Assembly: GCA_902809935.1 (NCBI GenBank)
Contig: LR778134.1
Coordinates: forward strand, 682,001-746,000
DNA: 64,000 nucleotides
DNA from: Ruminococcaceae bacterium BL-4
Lineage (GTDB): Bacteria; Bacillota; Clostridia; Oscillospirales; Acutalibacteraceae
Direction: 5' to 3'
The translations under genes were made by a program, and so were the position numbers. Shown in pieces: positions 59,100 to 64,000 of the stretch (position 1 is its first letter; each line of letters begins with the position of its first letter). The notes below the pieces were generated by a model, which made no database searches, was not told the DNA's origin, and was given only the letters and a program-made list of their open reading frames with translations.

Positions 59100-59666
59100 T
59101 CAAAAATTTTCTTTTAGCCGAAACGTTGGATTTTTTCTCAAAATCTCAAAGGAGATCAATTGCTGTGGAACTTTTGGAAACGGCCCTATCTGATACCTCA
59201 TCACTGCTAAATCACGAAAAGCGCCGTTTTTGTAAGCAATTTTTTTCTGGAGAGATTCTTTTTGAAACCCAAATTTCAGATGAAAATTCTCACTTTCAGG
59301 ATTTGGACTCGTAATAAAAGCATACACCAGAAGAACTCCTTGTTCTTTCAAAGTACCTATTAAACTTCTATAAAGTTTATCCCCTATTTTTTGATGTTTC
59401 GCCTCATCTGCAAGATAAATACTGGATTCCACTGCCCAATCATAAGCTTTTCTTTCCCGATAGCGATGTGCGTAAGCATATCCTAAAATCTTCCCATTCT
59501 TTTCTAAAACAATCCACGGATAATCTTTCTGGATTTCTTCGATTCGGCGGCAGAATTCTGCTGCATCCGGTGCTTCTGTTTCAAAAGAAACCGCACTTTT
59601 TTCCACATACGGCCGATAAATCTCTGCAAACTTCGGTGCATCTTCCATTCTTGCAATTCGAATCAT
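59100..59666 (-). CDS. GNAT N-acetyltransferase, phosphinothricin-acetyltransferase-like
   Basis: The 188-residue protein has the GNAT fold: MIRIARMEDAPKFAEIYRPY, ISFETEAP-like VSFETEAPDAAEFCRRIEEI, GKILGYAYAHRYRERKAYDW, and AVESSIYLADEAKHQKIGDK, which covers the acetyl-CoA loop. The YRERKAYDWAVESSIYL segment is a hallmark of Pat/Bar-type enzymes, which acetylate methionine sulfoximine-like or other amines. The true substrate is unknown. The ribosome binding site is weak (AGAGAAA). Confidence 0.88.
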   Translation of the reverse strand: MIRIARMEDAPKFAEIYRPYVEKSAVSFETEAPDAAEFCRRIEEIQKDYPWIVLEKNGKILGYAYAHRYRERKAYDWAVESSIYLADEAKHQKIGDKLYRSLIGTLKEQGVLLVYAFITSPNPESENFHLKFGFQKESLQKKIAYKNGAFRDLAVMRYQIGPFPKVPQQLISFEILRKNPTFRLKENF

Positions 59667-59761
59667 TTGTTTTCTCTTTTCTTAAAAGATTGATAGATTT
59701 TTATTTATTATAATCTATCTTTCGACAAAAATCCACTTTTCAAATATCATTTTATAAAAAG

Positions 59762-59790
59762 AAAAAAGCAGAGATAATCCCTGCTTTTTT
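59762..59790 (-). terminator. Terminator of the 206-residue coiled-coil membrane protein gene
   Basis: AAAAAAGCAG and CTGCTTTTTT form a symmetrical stem around AGATAATCC, placed 19 nt past the minus-strand stop. Confidence 0.65.
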
Positions 59791-59808
59791 CGATATCAAG
59801 AATAATTT

Positions 59809-60429
59809 TTACAGTATTTTTTCCTGTTCTTTTAGCTCTAATTTTTCTTTTCGATAAATTTCGTCGAGAGCATCTTCCACGGAGTCTACATTATCAAGTT
59901 CAAACATTGAAATAATCTGCCGAATAATAGCCGGATCACAGTCCGATTCTGGAACAGGACAAATTGTTTTGCTCTCCGTCTGATAAAAATCAAAAATTTG
60001 ATGGATTTTTTTCTCTAAAGGTTTTATTTTTTCTTGCTCATTTTCGATTTTTTTCTCCCATTCAACCAGAGATTTTTTAAATACTATTCTCTCAACCAGC
60101 GCAAAAATAAGTTTTGTCAGAACAAAAATACAAAGAATTGCAATTCCGGCCCATGTAAATACATTATTACATTTGAGGGGGGTAAAGTTTTGATCAACGT
60201 CATTGAGAACCGTCGAAATCCATGGAGCTAAAAATAAAATCAACAGCAAATAAACAGAGACACAAAACATCCAAAAATATTTTTTCGGGATATTTTTTAT
60301 ATATTGTCTTTTCTCTTGCAAAATTGTAAGATTCTCTTGTTCTTTTCGCATTTTGCAAAAAATCTCTTCATGGGAAGAAAAATATTTTTCCGCGTTTTTA
60401 AGTTGCTGAATGATTTCCTGCCGTTTCAT
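59809..60429 (-). CDS. Two-helix membrane protein with flanking coiled coils, function unknown
   Basis: The 206-residue protein has an N-terminal coiled-coil-like segment (about 1-45), two membrane helices (YFWMFCVSVYLLLILFLAPW; FTWAGIAILCIFVLTKLIFA) and a second charged coiled coil (about 118-150, EWEKKIENEQEKIKPLEKKI). An acidic C-terminus follows (VDSVEDALDEIYRKEKLELK). GGGAGG supports the ATG. I recognise no family. Its topology (both coiled coils inside) suggests a scaffold; that is inference. Confidence 0.7.
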   Translation of the reverse strand: MKRQEIIQQLKNAEKYFSSHEEIFCKMRKEQENLTILQEKRQYIKNIPKKYFWMFCVSVYLLLILFLAPWISTVLNDVDQNFTPLKCNNVFTWAGIAILCIFVLTKLIFALVERIVFKKSLVEWEKKIENEQEKIKPLEKKIHQIFDFYQTESKTICPVPESDCDPAIIRQIISMFELDNVDSVEDALDEIYRKEKLELKEQEKIL

Positions 60430-60467
60430 ATCTTAGGGCCTCCCAGCGTTTTATCCCGATATTCTTT

Positions 60468-61013
60468 CTAAATTTTTTTATCTTTCAACAGTGCAAGTAC
60501 TCTCAATATCAGAATCTGTGTTTTAGCGTCTGGGATTTTTCCTTGTTCTACCATTTTTTCTGCTTTTTCTATTGGAATCCGTTCTACCTCCAAAAATTCA
60601 TCTTCATCCAGATCCTGCTCTCCAGTGGAATCAATCCGACAGGCATAAAGATGAAGCCTCTCATTTGTATATCCAGGAGAGGGGAAAATCTCTCCCAATT
60701 TAAGATACTGTTTTCCTTCAGAACCGGTTTCTTCTCGAAGCTCACGCTTGACTGCTTCAAATGGATCCTCTCCCGGCTCCAATTTTCCAGCAGGTGCTTC
60801 CAAAACTACCTGTCGGTATGGATAGCGAAACTGTCTTACAAAAAGCATCTTATTTTCTGGGGTCAGTGCAGCAACGCTAACTCCTCCAGGATGATCCACG
60901 CATTCTCGCTTTACCGTCCTGCCATTCTCTAAAACAACAGTATCAACGTGCATTTTCAAAATATGTCCTTCGTAAAGGATTTTCTCTTCTTTGGTAGTCT
61001 CCTGTAATTTCAT
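60468..61013 (-). CDS. NUDIX hydrolase, ADP-ribose pyrophosphatase-like
   Basis: The 181-residue protein contains the NUDIX box in AGKLEPGEDPFEAVKRELRE plus ETGSEGKQY (G-x5-E-x7-REUXEE). The N-terminal MKLQETTKEEKILYEGHILK and NKMLFVRQFRYPYRQVVLEA match the NudF/ADPRP subfamily, which hydrolyses ADP-ribose to AMP and ribose-5-phosphate. It overlaps the upstream lipoprotein stop by 4 nt, so the pair is coupled. AAAGGGG is upstream. Confidence 0.93.
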   Translation of the reverse strand: MKLQETTKEEKILYEGHILKMHVDTVVLENGRTVKRECVDHPGGVSVAALTPENKMLFVRQFRYPYRQVVLEAPAGKLEPGEDPFEAVKRELREETGSEGKQYLKLGEIFPSPGYTNERLHLYACRIDSTGEQDLDEDEFLEVERIPIEKAEKMVEQGKIPDAKTQILILRVLALLKDKKI

Positions 61014-61606
61014 CCCACGGCCGCCCCTTTTCCAGCATAATGATAGGAAAAGTTCGGATCTATCTGATAAATTTTTTCATAAAGTGCTTTCGTTTTATTT
61101 TTATAATACGAAAGTGTACGGCTGGAATATTCCAGATTAGCCATATTTCCCATACTGGAAGTCTGTGTTTGAATCTGAGAAAGGTCCTGACTCTTTTGAT
61201 TGACCCAGTCTTCCTGTTCTTTCTTAACCGCTTCTTTGTCATTCTCAGAAGATTTGTCGAGCAAAAAATCGTAGGCAGCGGTTTCTTCATTGAGCCAAAT
61301 TTCCGAATAGCGGTCTGCCAGTGCGACCATATCTACCATACTCAATGCTTTTTTGCTGTCAGCTTGATAATCTACATCGATTGGATTTTGTGAAAATTTC
61401 TGCTCAAACGGGCTAAGTGCTTCAGAAGAAACATTGCTTCTCACAGTGTCGCCTTCACTTAAAACAGTTGAAACCGTGCTCTGTGTTGACGACGTTGTTT
61501 GAGTGGCACCGGAAGAAGTCGTTTTTACGGCTTCACCACAGCCCGAAAGGGATACACACAAAATGCAGCCTAAGAAAAATACAAAAAGTCTTTCTTTCAA
61601 TTTCAT
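61010..61606 (-). CDS. Lipoprotein with LprI/DUF1311-like domain
   Basis: The 198-residue protein has a lipoprotein signal (MKLKERLFVFFLGCILCVSL, lipobox LSGC), a Ser/Thr-rich linker and a helical domain with ALADRYSEIWLNEETAAYDF and EAVKKEQEDWVNQKSQDLSQ. This resembles the LprI/DUF1311 spacing of conserved Gln/Trp and Tyr, without the disulphide Cys residues. It is a weak family call. The ATG at 61606 lies 1 nt after the gyrA stop and has GGAAGA, so it is co-transcribed with gyrA. Confidence 0.75.
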   Translation of the reverse strand: MKLKERLFVFFLGCILCVSLSGCGEAVKTTSSGATQTTSSTQSTVSTVLSEGDTVRSNVSSEALSPFEQKFSQNPIDVDYQADSKKALSMVDMVALADRYSEIWLNEETAAYDFLLDKSSENDKEAVKKEQEDWVNQKSQDLSQIQTQTSSMGNMANLEYSSRTLSYYKNKTKALYEKIYQIDPNFSYHYAGKGAAVG

Positions 61607-61607
61607 T

Positions 61608-64000
61608 TTACTCTTCCTTTTCGCAGTCTTCTTCTGAAGAATCCGCGTCATCCTGGGGTAATTCGTCGATTTCTTCATCCTCTTCATGAGCCGTTCTTGC
61701 AATTGTAACAACTTTGCTTTCGTTGATCAAACGCATCACACGGACTCCCTTACTAGGTCTTGCACAAATTCGGATACTTTCTGCTGGAATTCGAATAATA
61801 ATTCCATCAGAAGCAATTAAAATAATATCGTCATTCAGATCGACTGCTTTAATTGCGGCAACACAACCATAATCATTAATATGATAGTTGGTAAGTCCTT
61901 TTCCACCTCTTGTCTGAAGCCGATAATCATCAATTGGAGAAAGCCGTCCAAAACCAGTCTCGCTTACCGTAAGAATATAAGCATCCTCCCTGAGTGTACT
62001 CATTCCGATTACATAGTCACTCTCTTTTAGATTGATTGCCTTGACTCCACGGGCAGTTCTTCCCATCGGACGCACATCGTTTTCATTAAACCGAATTGCC
62101 ATACCAAGATACGTTCCGACCAAAAGATCGCTGTCTCCATCCGTCAAGCGCACCCACGAAAGTTCATCACCGTCTTCAAGAGTTAATGCAATTAATCCGC
62201 CTTTTCTTGCGGTATCAAAAGCAGAAAGTTCCGTTCTCTTAATGATTCCGTTTTTTGTCACCATGCAAAGATACTTACCAAAATCAAATGATGGAACTCG
62301 AATCATTGAGGTAACACGTTCATCTTGTATAATCGGCAGCAAATTTGCAATATTAACGCCTTTTCCTGTACGGCTGCCTTCCGGAATCTCATAGCACTTG
62401 AGTCGATACACTTTGCCGAAATTCGTAAAGAACAACACATAATCGTGACTGCCGCAGACAAACATTTCGGTAGCAACGTCCTCTTCGCGACGAGTCATAC
62501 CGCTGATTCCACGACCACCGCGATTTTGAATATGATAAGTATCCGTAGCAAGACGCTTTACATATCCAAACTGGGTCATGGTCAAAACGCATTCTTCCTC
62601 TGGAATTAGGTCTTCAATATCTACTTCTCCAGAAACCGCCATAATTTCTGTTTTGCGTTCATCAGCATACTTCTGTTTAATTTTGAGTGCTTCTTCTTTT
62701 ACAATTGAGCTGACACGCTCATCGTGTGCCAAAATATCCTTTAGATCTTCAACCTTTACTTCAATGGCAGAAAGTTCTTCTTCCAGTTTCTGACGTTCCA
62801 AACCGGTCAATGCACCCAAAGGCATCTGCACGATTGCCTGTGTTTGAATATCATCTAAGCCAAAACGTTCGGTCATTCTTGCGCGGGCAGTAGAACGGTC
62901 TTTACTGGAACGAATAATTGAAATGATCTCATCAATATTGTCAACCGCAATTTTGAGGCCTTCCAAAATATGAGCTCTTGCCATCGCTTTTTCAAGTTCA
63001 TATTTAGTTCTGCGAACAACGACTTCTTTCTGGAACTTAATATATTCTTCCAAAAGCTGTTTTAAAGTCAGACATTTTGGTTCTCCATTGACGATTGCCA
63101 ACATATTAACTCCAAATGTTGTCTGCATCTGAGTAAAGGAATAAAGCTGATTTAAAACAATTTGAGGAGACGCATCCCTTTTAATTGTGATCGTCATATG
63201 CATGCCATTACGATCAGAATGATCTTCTACATTGGAGATTCCTTCGATTCTTTTATCTTTGACCAGATCTGCAATAGATTCAATCAGTCTTGCTTTATTG
63301 ACCTGATAGGGAAGCTCTGTTACAACAATGGAAAATCTATTGTTCTTTTCCTCTACAATTTCTGCTCTTGCACGAACAATAATTCTGCCACGACCGGTTG
63401 CATAAGCTGCACGAATTCCAGTTCTGCCCATAATAATACCGGAAGTTGGAAAATCGGGACCCTTAATATACTGCATCAAGCCTTCCAACTCAATTTCGGG
63501 ATCATCAATTAACGCACACATGCCGTCGATGACTTCTCCCATATTATGAGGCGGAATATTGGTTGCCATACCAACGGCAATTCCAGTTGAACCATTGACC
63601 AAAAGATTTGGAAAATGGCTTGGCAGAACGGTTGGCTCTTTTCGGCTATCATCATAGTTTGGACAAAAATCAACGGTGTTTTTATCAATATCCTGCAGCA
63701 TTTCTACTGCCACTTTGCTCATTCTAGCTTCTGTATAACGATAAGCAGCCGGTGGATCTCCATCAACAGAACCAAAGTTTCCGTGTCCATCCACCAACAT
63801 ATAACGCATAGAAAAATCCTGTGCCAAACGCACTAAAGCATCATAAACGGAAGCATCTCCGTGAGGATGATATTTTCCCAAAACGTCACCGACTGTTGCC
63901 GCACATTTTTTATAAGCTTTATCCGGTGTTAATCCCGCTTCATACATTGTATAGAGAATTCGGCGATGAACCGGCTTCAATCCATCCCGCACATCCGGCA
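61608..64000 (-). CDS. gyrA: DNA gyrase subunit A (N-terminus cut by window edge)
   Basis: The frame is open to the right edge and continues beyond it; at least the first 30 or so codons are missing. Visible are [20 protein letters not shown], the QRDR segment [20 protein letters not shown], catalytic Tyr in [10 protein letters not shown] (about 97 of the visible part), DNA-gate region [13 protein letters not shown]-like and the C-terminal beta-pinwheel. The gyrase box appears as RLQTRGGKG and the tail is highly acidic ([13 protein letters not shown]). At the E. coli Ser83 position the residue is Ala (GDAS). Confidence 0.97.
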   Translation of the reverse strand, partial: PDVRDGLKPVHRRILYTMYEAGLTPDKAYKKCAATVGDVLGKYHPHGDASVYDALVRLAQDFSMRYMLVDGHGNFGSVDGDPPAAYRYTEARMSKVAVEMLQDIDKNTVDFCPNYDDSRKEPTVLPSHFPNLLVNGSTGIAVGMATNIPPHNMGEVIDGMCALIDDPEIELEGLMQYIKGPDFPTSGIIMGRTGIRAAYATGRGRIIVRARAEIVEEKNNRFSIVVTELPYQVNKARLIESIADLVKDKRIEGISNVEDHSDRNGMHMTITIKRDASPQIVLNQLYSFTQMQTTFGVNMLAIVNGEPKCLTLKQLLEEYIKFQKEVVVRRTKYELEKAMARAHILEGLKIAVDNIDEIISIIRSSKDRSTARARMTERFGLDDIQTQAIVQMPLGALTGLERQKLEEELSAIEVKVEDLKDILAHDERVSSIVKEEALKIKQKYADERKTEIMAVSGEVDIEDLIPEEECVLTMTQFGYVKRLATDTYHIQNRGGRGISGMTRREEDVATEMFVCGSHDYVLFFTNFGKVYRLKCYEIPEGSRTGKGVNIANLLPIIQDERVTSMIRVPSFDFGKYLCMVTKNGIIKRTELSAFDTARKGGLIALTLEDGDELSWVRLTDGDSDLLVGTYLGMAIRFNENDVRPMGRTARGVKAINLKESDYVIGMSTLREDAYILTVSETGFGRLSPIDDYRLQTRGGKGLTNYHINDYGCVAAIKAVDLNDDIILIASDGIIIRIPAESIRICARPSKGVRVMRLINESKVVTIARTAHEEDEEIDELPQDDADSSEEDCEKEE

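Noticed and set aside
1-64000. CRISPR array, prophage or insertion sequence
   Set aside because: No regularly spaced repeats, integrase, transposase or phage structural genes were seen.

Overview
The window reads as a chromosomal segment of a spore-forming, low-to-moderate GC Gram-positive anaerobe of the Clostridia, most likely Oscillospiraceae/Ruminococcaceae-like. This is inferred from gene content and family style, not from a database search. Supporting features are sporulation genes (spoIIP, gpr, spoVT, a lone spoVAE), strong AGGAGG-type ribosome binding sites, several TTG/GTG starts, many U-tailed terminators and the classical Firmicutes rimP-nusA-ylxR-ylxQ-infB-rbfA-nrnA-truB-ribF block. 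Both window edges cut genes: mfd on the left and gyrA on the right, both on the minus strand.

1-20 kb holds housekeeping and sporulation genes: mfd (partial), an NSS Na+ symporter, lepA, two small membrane proteins, spoIIP and gpr (convergent, ends 2 nt apart), rpsT, a 50-residue membrane protein, a cell-envelope glycopolymer pair (sugar-phosphate transferase and LCP ligase), spoVAE behind a structured leader RNA with a leader-peptide ORF, phosphoglucomutase, a YfcE-type phosphodiesterase, a trio of unrecognised small genes, proB-proA, a DUF378 protein, pnp and rpsO. 20-28 kb is the translation/RNA operon on the minus strand. 28-38 kb has spoVT, a lipoprotein, rpe, a YabE-like 3D-domain wall protein, a 1-kb AT-rich non-coding stretch, rplM-rpsI and a feoA-feoA-feoB-Cys-rich operon with striking palindromic operators.

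38-44 kb is accessory: a REC-degenerate GGDEF-EAL protein, an ArsR-MATE pair, tRNA-Arg(CCT) and two unrecognised proteins. 43.7-54.7 kb is the most coherent accessory system. A FadR-type GntR regulator and an autoregulated LacI regulator precede a TRAP transporter (dctP-dctQ-dctM), a D-2-hydroxyacid dehydrogenase, a zinc alcohol dehydrogenase, KduD, a small VOC protein, KduI, KDG kinase and KDPG aldolase. The promoter region carries a perfect LacI-type palindrome and a GntR-like inverted repeat. The set takes up an acidic sugar, probably a uronate or unsaturated-uronate derivative, and funnels it through 2-keto-3-deoxygluconate to pyruvate and glyceraldehyde-3-phosphate. The roles of the VOC protein and the two extra dehydrogenases are open.

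54.7-64 kb returns to ordinary genes: a CarD-type regulator, an SDR, a CorA-like channel, GluQ, an SGNH hydrolase, a GNAT, a coiled-coil membrane protein, a NUDIX hydrolase, an LprI-like lipoprotein and gyrA. I saw no CRISPR array, insertion sequence, prophage or rRNA operon.
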